Below, one piece after another: positions 1 to 11,425 of a stretch of 64,000 nucleotides of DNA. The translations under genes and the position numbers were made by a program. Origin of the DNA: Agapanthus africanus (Eukaryota > Streptophyta > Magnoliopsida > Asparagales > Amaryllidaceae); contig CM057351.1 in NCBI GenBank assembly GCA_030015575.1, forward strand, positions 268,001-332,000. The letters run 5' to 3'. Numbering within the stretch: position 1 is the first letter of the stretch; every line of letters starts with the position of its first letter. The notes beneath the pieces were generated by a model. The model was given only the letters and a program-made list of their open reading frames with translations. It searched no databases and was not told the origin of the DNA.

Positions 1-2440
1 GTCAGAAATAGATGATCTATCTCCGCTACTGGTGCTTCAGTCTATAAATAGACATAAGCTACCTGTCCACCAATGCTTCCGCTGCTCCCACTGACTACGA
101 CAACCCTCTGGCAGAGTCATATACACGTACACTTCTAAAACTAGTTTAGAACGACGCTATACTCATCCTCCCGCCGGGTCTCGCAACCTGGAACAACAGC
201 AATGGCAAGTGTGGGTAAACAAGAACTTCCCTGTCACCGTCCTTGAGGCTACCGGAGTACCTCTCGGGTGCCTGAAGTTACCCACCTTATCTGCGGAGTG
301 GCCAATGGAATGTCAATCCAGATTGAATCTTTAGGTTCCTTGTCAAATCTTCAGTAATCGTTCGTGGTTCTGGAATCACCTCCAGTTCTACCATACTCCC
401 ACTACTGTTTTTCTGAAAAAATCCATTTTTAATAAAACTGTGGCGAGTCTAGAACAATATTGCTATTGTTCATCCAGATGGTAGAAAGTCAACCCTCGTC
501 ATAGCCTGGGTCAACCCACAAACAGCCATTACAGAATCATGCCTTGAGTTGTCCAGTGTCTGGTTTTAATCATAAGACGGACAACTCCCCGTACCTTAAC
601 ACCGTTAAGATACGAACTGTTCTATATCCCATATAGGACCAGAGGCACTGATTTAACTGAACCAGATCCAAATCATGCAACTGTCTCCAGTGCATGTCAA
701 CTAAATGGAAGGAGGCCGATCAGCGTTACTCAACTTAGGAATGCTTCCAATAATGAGTAACCTGAAAGAGAAGCAAGATCTCTTAAATCATTACTATCAA
801 CTGAATACCGTACACAAGTATCTACATCTTCGATCTCTTTGAAGAATCCCGATACTTGCTACACTTGGTTCTCTACTCTATTCAAATACCTATAACTTCT
901 CAAAATTCGGACCCTGTGTTTCCACGAAACACCTGTCTAAAAACTAGAGAAGTCATAAGTAAACCGAATATAGTACGAGGACCTACTCCTCTGTCCTGAT
1001 GGACCCTGGACAACATACAATACTCTGTATAAGTCCCTTGAGTCTGATAACTCATTCACTGTGTGTCGTAGGTTGAAAACTGTACTTATGGTTAAGAAGA
1101 ATTACACCGCTGTTTAATGCTCCTTACCTAACCATCCACTGATATAGGTAAATGTCGTAGACATAATTTCAGAAAGGTATATCTCACTCTATGAAAATAG
1201 ACGTACAGATATATCAATTTGAAATTGGTGCATAACAGCGGATATTCAAAACCAAAATTTGCCGACCGGCAAACAGCCCAGGTGATTTCCTCAAATATCA
1301 CCGATTACAACGAATCCCGATATAATGAGGATAATCACCCAATTCCCAATAACTTACTCCCACTCATCATCTGTAAAGCCATACAGATGTGAGAATCGTA
1401 ACTGGTAAATACATACCCTGGAGTAAGTATCTAATCGGGAAATCAGTTTCCCTTTAACAGTACACAGTGAGACTGAAACATTAAAATGTTTCGATGGGGT
1501 ATCCTGGTATTCCTAGTAATGCCTCTTCCATTATCAGATTCACAACTGTAACCGTATATTTCTTTGCCACCTCTCCAAATCCCTACATATGTCTTTAGTC
1601 ATTACCTTCTGCACACCCCTTACGCCAAATGGTTTTCTTCCTTCCCTACCGTTCGGCACCAGCCTATGGTTTGGAAGAAGACTATCCAATAAGCATAATG
1701 GGTGTACTGTCCTAATCCTAGGAACACTCGCAATACGAGAGAAGGTGAAGATAAAGGACACCTGAATAAACCTTATTCCTATTTCTCCTGAACCAGAATC
1801 CATCCCCGAACTGGAACAAGTTCCTTTCGAGTTCGTATATAACCATACGATGGAGTATCCAATAAACTGTGGATCTTCGTAGTGATACGGAGTGTCCTGG
1901 AGAAATACAAAGGTGATTTTAGGATTGGCGAAGGAATACTTGGTTTGGTCGTGAATATCTGTTGCAATTTACTTTGCCCTCTTACTAATCCCTTGCTTTG
2001 TCTGAACTTAATACCTTCTGTACACCATCGTTAGGCTAATTGGTTTTCTTCATTCCCTACCGGTCGGCACCAGCCTAAGGTTTGGAAGAAGACTATCCAA
2101 TTTGCGTAATAGGTGTACTATCTCCTAAACCAAGGAGTACTCGCAACCTGAGAGAAGGTAAAAGGAAAAGACAACTGAATAATCCTATCCGTTTTCTCCA
2201 GAAGCTGAAACCATCCTCGAATAAATTCCTTCAAGTTCGTATCTAACCATACGATGGTTTTGTCCAATGGAAGTGGACGTTCGTAGTAATACGGGGTGTC
2301 CTGGAGAAAAGGGTAAAAGTAGGAGTGGCAATGAGGTTTGCAACTCTGACAATCCAAAAGCCAGTGTTTAAGAAGGTTCGGTCAACTTGGTCACTGAGTC
2401 ATAGTCTAGGGTCGGGTCAATGGTCGCTACCAAAGAGAGA
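1..2440 (-). pseudogene. D2 decayed gag-pol
   Basis: No reading frame longer than about 90 codons survives. Assignment rests on alignment by eye with C, whose equivalent region keeps recognisable copia pol remnants, and on the pyrimidine-rich gag start near 2425-2470 that matches the gag start of B and E. The region contains a direct duplication (about 1520-2345). It cannot encode a working polyprotein. RT and RNase H would lie left of the window. Confidence 0.6.
1520..2345 (-). repeat. Direct duplication of about 400 bp inside the decayed D2 interior
   Basis: Two diverged copies in tandem, offset by about 408 bp. For example the stretch around 1640-1700, containing GGAAGAAGACTATCCAAT, is repeated around 2045-2105. 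The same duplicated pair occurs in C at about 58545-59290, so it predates both insertions. Confidence 0.75.
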
Positions 2441-3056
2441 GAGAAAAGAAACACTCAGCGTGCACTCTAACCTAGATCAGAATGGTTACCAATTTATCTA
2501 ATCTGGAAACCTCCCACTGTACCTCAAATTCTCCTCCAAACCTGAAAGAAGAATTAGTCGGGGTTACCCGAGGAGTAAACTAACTCATCAGTGGGAATCG
2601 GGATCCAACTATCATCGCATGATAACGTGACGGAATCCGCTCACATCATCATACTCCAGATGGTATGCGCATATCTGGCAAGTTTCAGTTCTTTTGAAAC
2701 TCCCGATGTGATTTCTGCCCCATGCTCTTATGACCTTGGCGTGAGGTCAAAATATCATAAGTCACATGTCAAGTTCTGCCCATTATTATCCAGGTTAATT
2801 TGAATCCACCCGTACATACCCTTGACGTAGGCCAAAATAGTAGTACGACTGTCCCAAACCAACGCATCTATCTATGCAACAGATAAATACCCGGCAGCTA
2901 CCAAACACTATGCCTTGGCGTGAGGTCAAAATACATAGCTTGAATACTACCGAATATTTAACTGAAATGATGGAGGGCTACGAATGGTTTCTGGCGAAAA
3001 CCTTTAACGTAATGAACTTGATATCGTTGAAGGAACTGATAGCTTTAAAAAATATA

Positions 3057-3332
3057 GTGACGAAAACCTTTGCTAAAGAGGTCACTCCCGGTGAAGGGAT
3101 CTCGGCTCTTTCCCCGTAGAATGAGGTGCAGGATATTCCAACTGAATACCGCGATGCAAAGCAAAAGTAATCGGCTATAGTGAAGTCATTGCCCTGACGC
3201 AAACTTTTTGTCCAAGGGGTCACTCCCGGTGAAGGGATCTCGGCCCTTGCCTCGTCGACTAAGGAGCAGGATATTCCAACTGAATACCACGATGCAAAAC
3301 AAAAGTGAACGTCCTTGCAATAACAGCTTTTT
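3057..3332 (-). repeat. 138-bp direct repeat pair in the D2 leader
   Basis: The core GTCACTCCCGGTGAAGGGAT occurs at 3081 and again at 3219, each followed by a similar AGGATATTCCAACTGAATAC block. Element C has the pair at about 57577-57830 and E a variant at about 37795-38035. B lacks a clear copy. Confidence 0.8.
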
Positions 3333-3487
3333 TTGAAAAGTGTTCCAACAACATCAGATTAGGTTTGTTTTTAACTTGCATTGATCCGAATCAACGTAGT
3401 CCCATCAATTGATCACACCAAAAAGAACGAAAATATACTGATGTACGTATATCCCATCCGCATTCGCCACTGGGTCCCGTCATTACC

Positions 3488-3508
3488 CGTTAGGTTAGCT
3501 AACTAACG
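3488..3508 (-). other. D2 leader palindrome, candidate RNA dimer-initiation hairpin
   Basis: A perfect 10-nt palindrome GTTAGCTAAC (3494-3503) lies inside a longer CGTTAG...CTAACG stem. The position is kept in C (57358-57378), B (18292-18312) and E (38200-38220) although the sequence differs. A kissing-loop dimerisation role is inference from shape and location. Confidence 0.5.
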
Positions 3509-3661
3509 ACAGAGCGGGGACTGGACTAGCGCGGATGTAAAACATATACAACATCTACTAATATATATACCAATATATTATATTTCGCTCAAGGCGTGAA
3601 TAAAATGCAACATCACAGAAATATACAGCATCACAGAAACAATACAGATATCTGGGATCCC

Positions 3662-3688
3662 CGGGTTTCACAGAGCCGCTGAAACCCG
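3662..3688 (-). other. D2 leader hairpin with 9-bp stem
   Basis: CGGGTTTCA (3662-3670) pairs with TGAAACCCG (3680-3688). The corresponding stems in E (38379-38412) and B (18449-18486) have different bases but still pair. Confidence 0.55.
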
Positions 3689-4476
3689 ACGTTCCCCTGG
3701 TCGTGTGGATAGCCTGTGCAATGAAATCCTAGACCCCTACGGGCGCGGCAAGTCACCCGCCAAAACCTGAAGCGAGGCAGCCCCCTTCAGCGCCGTGAAT
3801 GGACCACCCAGCACTTCACGGAATCCGGTAACTTGGGCACCCCTCCTGGGTCAACCTGTACCCCCTACGAGTGCGGCGAATAGCCCGCCAATCCTAGAGC
3901 GAAGCCCCCTCCGTCCCAATGCTATGAGATGCGGGCTTGTTGCCCTCTAGAACCCGGCTATCCGTGCACCCCTCCGCGGGGTAAGCCTAGTACAGAAAGT
4001 AAAATATACATACAACGGGTATATCGACCGCAACCAGGTCGTGCCCCAAAAGAATAATACAAACAGGCAGTGACGGCAGTCCACATGTCGGACGCTCGCC
4101 CCGCAATATCAAATGTACATAATACAACCACAACTGTACTAGCATTGCATCCAGGCTATCCCCCACGACCGATCCGCAACATCACAGCAAAAACAGAACA
4201 TCAACGTGAAAGTCACGTTCGCAAATCCGTCTAACCGGGCTATAGCAGTTAGACCGGATTTACCAATCGAGTGACATTCACGGTCGCAGATATAATGTAA
4301 ATACTGTGAAATAATGTGTTTAAAATATCCGATCGATCAAAATTTAACAAGTGGGCCCCCAAGTACTACTGTAGCACATCAAGAAATTCTGGGCCCAAAA
4401 TTAATATTCCAAAACCCCTACTTTTAGCCCAGAAAGAGACTGTAGAAAATTGATGCAGCAAACCGAACATAGTGCG

Positions 4477-4517
4477 GCGGAACCGCGGCCCAAAGGGGTG
4501 TTTGGCCGCGGTTCCGC
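4477..4517 (-). other. D2 leader GC-rich hairpin near the primer site
   Basis: GCGGAACCGCGGCC (4477-4490) is perfectly complementary to 4504-4517, with a 13-nt loop, about 215-255 nt inside the 5' LTR. All four complete leaders keep a GC-rich inverted repeat at this distance; D1 has a weaker one at about 7605-7650. Confidence 0.6.
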
Positions 4518-4718
4518 GCTCCCGTAGTGGAATTGGTCCATCGAATTTCTACAGAACTCTTATTTCTTCTAGCACATCACTTTTCTGTAACCTGAAAAAA
4601 ATTTTGAGACCAAAAAATTTCAACAGAAAACTGTCGCGAACAAAAATGTAGATTTTGGAATTTTGGTCGATCGGAAATGCAAAACACATTAAACCAAGCT
4701 AGACTAAGTTAATGGCGA

Positions 4719-4731
4719 GTCTCTGATACCA
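4719..4731 (-). other. D2 primer binding site (initiator Met tRNA)
   Basis: On the minus strand TGGTATCAGAGA follows the LTR end by one base. TGGTATCAGAGC is the standard plant copia site complementary to the initiator Met tRNA; the last base differs here. Confidence 0.85.
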
Positions 4732-4732
4732 C

Positions 4733-6966
4733 TGTAAGTGCACGGCGGAGCCCCGGCCGTCAATCCGACGGCCAAATGCGGAAGCGGTGATAAACTTTAA
4801 TTTTCTTGAACTGGAAAACCGCCGCGCACTAATACCCGGATCGAACCACTAACTAGTCCTAGCTATCTACAAGAAAGGGAAGAGAGATATACCGACAGAT
4901 CCGAGTCCTTCGGTCTTCTCGTCGTCGTCCCGATCTCCTGCGGAATGTCCCGTCTCCTCCTCGTCGCCGGAAGTGCACCACATCGCCTACTTCTTTTACG
5001 GGCTCCCACCTCAATGCCGAGGCAACTCGGGCACGAAGCTGGCTAGTCGACGTGCCCAAGATTTACTGTAGAATAAGTGGTGTAGAGATTTATGTCTCAT
5101 TTGGGGTATATGGAGATGCCTTTGTGGTGGAGGGATGATACATAGAGTTTGGAGATGAAACTTGTGGGAATTTTTCCAACATCAAAATGAACCAAAATCC
5201 CACCTACACCAATTGGGCAGCCCACTACATGGCCGGCCAAAAACATATGAGAATGAGAGGGAGAGCCAAACTCAAGAGGGTGGAATCAAAACAATAATGC
5301 AAGGTGGAGTGTCATGGAAAAAGCAAGTGATGATTAGAGGCAATGATCACTCCCAAAACCAATACACTACCAACTAATCATCAACAACCATGATGCTTAC
5401 AAAGTCAAGCCATCATGAAGCTAGAAGTCAAGGTCAATGAGAGACTATCATGATACAACAATAAGCAAAGACCCCCTCCACAAAAACTTATTTGCAACAA
5501 TGCAAATAAGCCCTCCTCCACCAAACTTCGGCCAATGAACGATACAAAGGAAATCGGCCGAAATGAAAAACAAACTGGCAACTCCAGAAAACTGGTCCCA
5601 TAATAAATTACAGGAAAACCCCGATACTGTGCATACACACCCGCATCTGTATTTCGACCGAAATACAAATGCAATGGGACAAAATCTACACTGTACTATA
5701 CTAGGATCCGGCTTAAACCAAAGCCGGCCAGTAATATCCGTTCGATCCTGATCCGTGCAATACCGCACGTATCTGATCGAACCCTGCCATATAACCATAC
5801 GGCCTGTAGTACAAACTGTCCGATCCTGATCCGTGCAATACCGCACGTATCTGATCGGACCTTGCCATATCTCCATACGGCCTCTACAACTTTTCGCCCG
5901 AAAGCTGAGTAACTGAATGTGGGGGACTCTAAAGACTCGTCAACACCTTGGTTGTGGATTTAACCACTAGCACGTTAGTGGTATAAGCCAATACATAACG
6001 GGCTACCAGGTATTGACCAAAAGGGACGTCTGTGAGCGAACTCAGCCTGACTCCCTACTGAGCCTGTCAGTGACAATATCCGTACAGTCCGGTCCGTTCG
6101 TCTATGAGCATCGCATGGCGGGCCTAGGGGGTTGGTAAAAGTCAGACCCCCAAAAGCGGTACAAGTCGTGTCGGAGTGTAGCCCAGAACACCCTGAGATA
6201 CTACTGGAATACCTACCAGTAAATCTCCTTGCCTCGGCCGAGGGCTTCGTGTAATGGCTCTCCTAGACACAGCACGACCTCACCCCCAATACCGGGAGAG
6301 ACGAACCCCTGAAGATACGCTCACTGCCTCCATGTGGCTCGGGACTGTACCCAACTAAAACCTGTTTGCACGACTCCTTTGAGCTGTGGTAGGGTAGTAA
6401 TCAAAGTACAGTGGGAACTCACACGAGACAAATGACGATCCCCAGGTCGATGAACTAACCTGCACACATGTCACCAGGGAACTGCCATCTGACGTCTGGT
6501 ATATGACCAACTAGCATGTTCCCGGCGAGTCCTGTCCGGTGTACTCATAACCCAATGAGCACCTGTATACATCTTAGGTGAACCAACTGACACCAGTGGC
6601 TTGTGAGACCGGCCACCGCCCCTCGTCGAGGTCTCGACTGTATACACTAGTCTACTCTGGAGTATCGATGCCCTGTCTCGAAACTCTCACGACTAGGGAC
6701 CATTTAAGGATATGCTTATAGACCCCCAGCTCCCACTTATATGATCGCCCTCATACTGCTGGTGGTCAAGCAAGAATCTTAGGGGCTCTACCAACGTGTA
6801 ATAGCGACTTGTCAGGTCACTTAAAGCAGTACACGATGATAAAGGTAAACCAGATAGCGTACTATCATCTCGAGTAAGACTGTCCTACCGGGATAGGTCC
6901 TCCATCAATCATTGCAATCACGTACCTGTGACCTAATAATTGACTCTGAGAGCACTATCTCCAACA
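4733..6966 (-). repeat. D2 5' LTR
   Basis: 2,234 bp, TG...CA on either strand. It starts on the minus strand as TGTTGGAGATAG and is homologous throughout to the D1 LTR and both C LTRs. It is about 85 bp longer than the D1 LTR because of a 79-bp tandem duplication (5743-5900). A nested hairpin lies about 1.1 kb from its start. ORFs inside it are not genes. Confidence 0.9.
5743..5900 (-). repeat. 79-bp tandem duplication within the D2 LTR
   Basis: GATCCTGATCCGTGCAATAC starts at 5743 and again at 5822, spanning the LTR hairpin, so the D2 LTR carries two of these hairpins where D1 and C carry one. Confidence 0.85.
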
Positions 6967-7848
6967 ACTTGGGCACCCCTCCTGGGTCAACCTGTACCCC
7001 CTACGAGTGCGGCGAATAGCTCGCCAATTCTAGAGTGAAGCCCCTTCCGTCTCAATGCCATGAGATGCGGGCCCGTTGCCTTCAAGAATCCGGCTATCCG
7101 TGCACCCCTCCTTGGGGTAATCCTAGTACAGAAAGTAAAATATACATACAACGGGTACATCGACCGCAACCTGGTCGTGCCCCAAAAGAATAATACAAAC
7201 AGGCAGTGACGGCAGTCCACATGTCGGACACTCGCCCCGCAATATCAAATGTACATAATACAACAAAAGCATTGCATCCAGGCTATCCTCCACGACCGAA
7301 CCGCAACATCACAGCAATACACAGAACATCAACGTGAAGGTCACGTTCGCAAATCCGTCTAACCGGGCTATAGCAGTTAGACAGGATTTACCGATCAAGT
7401 GACATTCACAGTCGCAGATAAAATGTAAATACTGCGAACTAATGAGTTTAAAATATCCGATCGATCAAAATTTTACCAAGTGGGCTCCCAAGTAATACTG
7501 TAGCACATCAAGAAATTCTGGGCCCAAAAATAACATTCCATAAACCAAATTTTCAAGTCGGGAGGCCTCTGTAAAAAATTGGTGTACCGATCTGTCAAAA
7601 CAGCGGCGAAACCGCGTCCCAAGCATGGGTTTGGCTGCGGTTCCACGGTCGAATAATGAGATCTCGTGACCAAATTTTTACAGTAGGCTTATACTTCCCT
7701 GCACAGTATTCTGAGACTACCTGAAAAAAATTTCGAGCCAGAAAAAAATTGACAGAAAACTGATGCAAAGAAAAATACGGTTTTTGGAAAATTGTTCGAT
7801 CAAAAATGTAAAACACATTAGACAAAGCTAGACTATGTTAATGGCGAG

Positions 7849-7860
7849 GCTCTGATACCA
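7849..7860 (-). other. D1 primer binding site (initiator Met tRNA)
   Basis: On the minus strand TGGTATCAGAGC lies one base inside the LTR. Confidence 0.9.
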
Positions 7861-7861
7861 C

Positions 7862-10010
7862 TGTAAGTGCACGGCGGCGTCCCGGCCGTCAATCCGACGC
7901 CGGAATGCGGAAGCAGTGATTTACTTTAATTTTTCGAACCGGCACCACCGCGCACTATAAACCGGATCGTGCCATTAAACTAGTCCTAGCTAACTACAAG
8001 ATGGGATTGAGAAATATACCGAGTGATCTGTGTCCTCCGGTCTTCTCGTCGTCGTCCCGATCTCCCAGCGGAATCTCCGGTCTCCACCTCGTCGCCGGAA
8101 GGGCACCACGTCGCCGGCTTCTTTTACGGGCTCCCACCTCTATACCGAGGCAACTCGGGCACGAAGCTGGCGAGTCGACGTGCCCAAGATTTGCTGTAGA
8201 ATGTAGTGTAGAACCATGTCTCATTTTGGGGTTATGGAGTTGCCATAATGTGGAGGAAATGAGAAGTGGAATTTTGTGGTGAACTTGGGATTTTTAACAA
8301 GCATCAAGAGAACTAAAAATCCCCAAACAAAATTTTCAGCCCACCCCTTTCTCTTTGGCCGGCCATGTAGGAATGGAGAGAGTGGGCATGAGGGAGTGAG
8401 TTTCACAAGAATAATACAAGAGAGAGAGAGAGAAAAATGTGATGATGAAAAACAATGATCACAAAGCAAGAACCTCACTCCACCAACCAATCAACAACCA
8501 TGATTGCTTCAAAGGTCAAGCCATCATGAAAGAAGAAGAAGTCAAATGGTCAAGAGATGGTGCAACCATCATGACACAAGAATATGCAAAGACCCCCTTC
8601 CACAATTGCTTATTTGCACAAATGCAAATAAGCCCTCCTCCACCAAACTTCGGCCAATGAAAGATACAAAGAAATATGGCCGAAACGGAAAACAAACTGG
8701 CAACTCCAGAAAATCGGTCCCGTAATAAATTACAGGAAAACCCCGATACTGTGTATACACACCCGCATCTGTATTCCAACCGAATACAAATGCAAAGAGA
8801 CAAAATCTACACTATCTAATACTAGGATCCGGCTTAAGCCAAAGCCGGCTAGTAAAATCCGTCCGATCCTGATCTGTGCAATACCGCACGTATCTGATCG
8901 AACCCTGCCATATCTCCATACGGCCTCTACAGCGTTTCGCCCGAAAACTTGAGCAACTGAATGTGGGGGACTCTAAAGACTCGTCAACACCATGGTTGTG
9001 GATTTAACCACTAGCACGTCAGAGGTATAAACCAATACGTGACGGGCCACCAGCTATTGACCAAAAGGGACGTCGATGAGCGAACGCATCCTGACACCCT
9101 ACTGAGCCTGTCAGTGACATTATCCGTACAGTCCGGTCCATTCGTCTATGAGCATCGCATGGCGGGCCAAGAGGGTTGGTAAAAGTCAGACCCCCAAAAG
9201 CGGTACAAGTCGTGTCAGAGATCAGCCCAGAACACCCTGAGATACTACTGGAATACCTACCAGTAAATCTTCTGCCTTGGCCAAGGACTTTTCATGTTCT
9301 GGCTCTCCTAGACACAGCGCGACCTCACCCCCAATACCGGGAGAGACGAACCTCCGAAGATCCTCTCACTGCCTCCATGTGGCTCGGGACTGTACCCAAC
9401 TAAAACCTATTTGCTCGTCTCCTTTGAGCGTGGTAGGGTAGTAATCAAAGTACAGTGGGAACTCACACGAGACAAATGACGATCCTCAGGTCGATGAACT
9501 AACCTGTACACATGTCACCAGGGAACTGCTATCTGACATCAGGTATAAAACCAACTAGCATGTTCCCGGCGAGTCCTTTCCGGTGTACTCATAACCCAAT
9601 GAGCACCTGTATACATCTTAGGTGAACCAACTGACACCAGTGGCTTGTAAGACCGGCCATCGCCCCTCGTCGGGGTCTCGAATGTATACACTAGTCTACT
9701 CTGGAGTATCGATGCCCTGTCTCGAAACTCCCACGACTTGGGACCTTTTAAGAATGTGCTTATAGACTACCAGCTCTCACGTATATGATCGCCCTCATAC
9801 TGCTGGCAGTCAAGCAAGAATCCTAGGGGCTCTATCAACGTGTAATAGCGACCTGTCAGGTCACCTAAATCAATACACGATGATAAAGATAAACCAGATA
9901 GCATACTATCATCTTGAGTAAGACTGTCCTACCGGGATAGGTCCTCCCTCAATCATTGCTATCACGTGCCTGTGATCCAATAATTGACTCTGAGGGCACT
10001 ATCTCCAACA
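7862..10010 (-). repeat. D1 5' LTR
   Basis: 2,149 bp, same family as the D2 and C LTRs, ending CTCCAACA at 10010. It has a single copy of the segment duplicated in D2. Confidence 0.9.
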
Positions 10011-10847
10011 TGAGGTACAGAGATTGTTATACAGAGATATGGAGATATTGATATTTATGTTTTGTGACGATGCTAGACACTGTTTTATGCTGATTTCATT
10101 ATGATACCTCATTTTAAAAAATACAGAAATCTCACAAATTTATGAAAGCAGTTTTTTTCAGTACATGCATTCTGTTTCATGCATTCATATATCATCCATA
10201 TGACATATTGCTACCTGAGGCACTGACACGGGCATATGGGATTACATTTGGGTTAGATATTTACACTAGCCATGGTATAGGCTGCTGGTTATATATATTT
10301 GAGGATTATATATTATGATCGTATGACCTAGGATTGCGTCATACATGTGATTTCTGTTCGTAGATCTTTTTCTACTCACGAGTTGGCAACTCACCCCCGT
10401 TGTGCCCCAGTTTCTTGCAGGTGTTGCCGTACGGGTTCCATTACGGCTTTGCGGGCACAGCTCCTTTCAGGTGACTTGCTAGTAGGTGGGTTATTTGTAT
10501 CGTACCCATCAGTATACATTGTATATTATATTCAGTTGTATCTAGAAGTTCCATCAACCAAACATGTACTTATTTTAGATGAGACCAGTGATGTTTATTC
10601 TTTCGACCTTAGAGTCGCGTGTTATATTTCTGTGGATTCCATACTGTTGAGTTTCCTTTTTTTTTGTGATCCTCGCCTTTAGGCGTTGTATATTATGTTG
10701 CATACTGGTTGATTTGATATGGTTTTTCCTGCACTCTACTACTTTTCTTGGTTTGGATTTCTGGGTTGCGGCTTACTTCGATTACGTACGCCTTGAGACG
10801 TTCGTAGTCTAAGTGCCGGTCATATTCCGTACTTTCGGGACGTGACA
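10011..10847 (+). repeat. G: partial LTR of a Ty3/gypsy-type element
   Basis: 837 bp between the D1 insertion and the Tat fragment F. It ends in CGGGACGTGACA at 10847, a terminus typical of plant Ty3 chromovirus (Del/Tekay-type) LTRs, and carries an ACTCACGAGTTGGCAACTCACC-like stretch near 10375. At 10848 the sequence turns abruptly into Tat ORF1, so G looks like the right end of an element inserted in F (candidate target duplication GTCCC, 10848-10852). The ORF at 10347-10682 has no recognisable domain. Lineage and orientation are uncertain. Confidence 0.45.
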
Positions 10848-11425
10848 GTCCCCTTATGGACTAACTCCGCCAGCTCCCATGGTGGAAATCAATGCTGCTA
10901 TTCTAACTGGGAACAGCTTTGAACCACTTAGGAGGGTTCGGAAGAACTCCCGACTGCCGTGCTGAAGAGATCTCCTCCACCTATGGAGATTACTACAGAA
11001 AAGAAGCCGGAGCAGCCCCCTCAGCGGCTGTCTTCCAAAATTTATAAAGTCTGGCGACAGGTCCAGGGATCGGTGATTAACCAGGACTACTCTCGCAGGC
11101 CAAAGAAGCTCAAAGCTCAGCAAGAAAAGACCCATCTCATAGTACCACAGAAGACGTCATCCGTATGGGTGCCCGCTGCAGCGGCCCCCTCGACTTCAAC
11201 TACTCACAAGAGAAAAAGGATAGAGAAAGCCACTGTGAATGCATCAAACCGCAAGGACGTCGAAATTAAATGCCCCAAGTCTGGGGGCATGATGGTGCAT
11301 ACTGTTTATATGGATTCCGGAAAAGAAGAAAGCCGTGCTTCTACGGGTCATCGACCGCTTACCCGATCGATAACGAAGGCTCAGGAACAACAGCAGCCGA
11401 AACTTCAGGAGATGCTGACTGCAAT
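10848..11425 (+). pseudogene. F: fragment of a second Tat-type element (C-terminal ORF1 running into gag)
   Basis: Plus-strand coding sequence homologous to the C-terminal half of T ORF1 (53561-54200) and to the first codons beyond it. Shared motifs include PPQRLSSK, CPKSGG or RPKSGG, VHTVYM and TGHRPLTRS. The reading frame stays open past the point where T has a stop codon, so in this copy ORF1 and gag were one frame. It is cut on the left by G and on the right by B (junction 11425/11426). Confidence 0.8.

Larger units (their letters stand above)
2441..4718 (-). other. D2 untranslated leader
   Basis: About 2.3 kb between the primer site and gag, with no credible ORF. On the minus strand it holds, from the LTR inwards, a GC-rich hairpin (4477-4517), a 9-bp stem (3662-3688), a palindrome (3488-3508) and a 138-bp direct repeat pair. 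The same elements occur in order in C and E, and three of the four in B. A long structured leader is typical of Angela/BARE elements; roles in packaging, dimerisation or translation are inference. Confidence 0.65.
1..6966 (-). mobile_element. D2: Angela-like Ty1/copia element, left part outside the window
   Basis: Reading on the minus strand, this is a 5' LTR (6966 to 4733), a primer site, a long leader and a decayed gag-pol region that runs off the window start. The interior from 1 to about 3900 is the reverse complement of C (57018-60840) with the same rearrangements, so D2 and C belong to one subfamily. The right LTR end (CCAACA, 6961-6966) abuts a leader sequence of the same family (D1), so D2 is inserted in D1. 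The right flank ACTTG (6967-6971) would be its target duplication; the other copy lies outside the window. Confidence 0.85.
6967..10010 (-). mobile_element. D1: Angela-like element interrupted by D2 (5' LTR plus start of leader)
   Basis: Minus-strand 5' LTR (10010 to 7862), an intact primer site (7849-7860) and 895 bp of leader (7861 to 6967). The leader stops exactly at the D2 LTR. Because leader and primer site are present it is not a solo LTR; the rest of D1 should lie beyond the left edge. At its right end the LTR joins a different LTR (G) at 10010/10011. Confidence 0.8.

Noticed and set aside
6967-10010. D1 as a solo LTR
   Set aside because: The LTR is followed by an intact primer site and 0.9 kb of leader, so it is an interrupted element.
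10347-10682. 111-codon ORF
   Set aside because: Lies within LTR fragment G, has no recognisable domain and ends near the LTR terminus.
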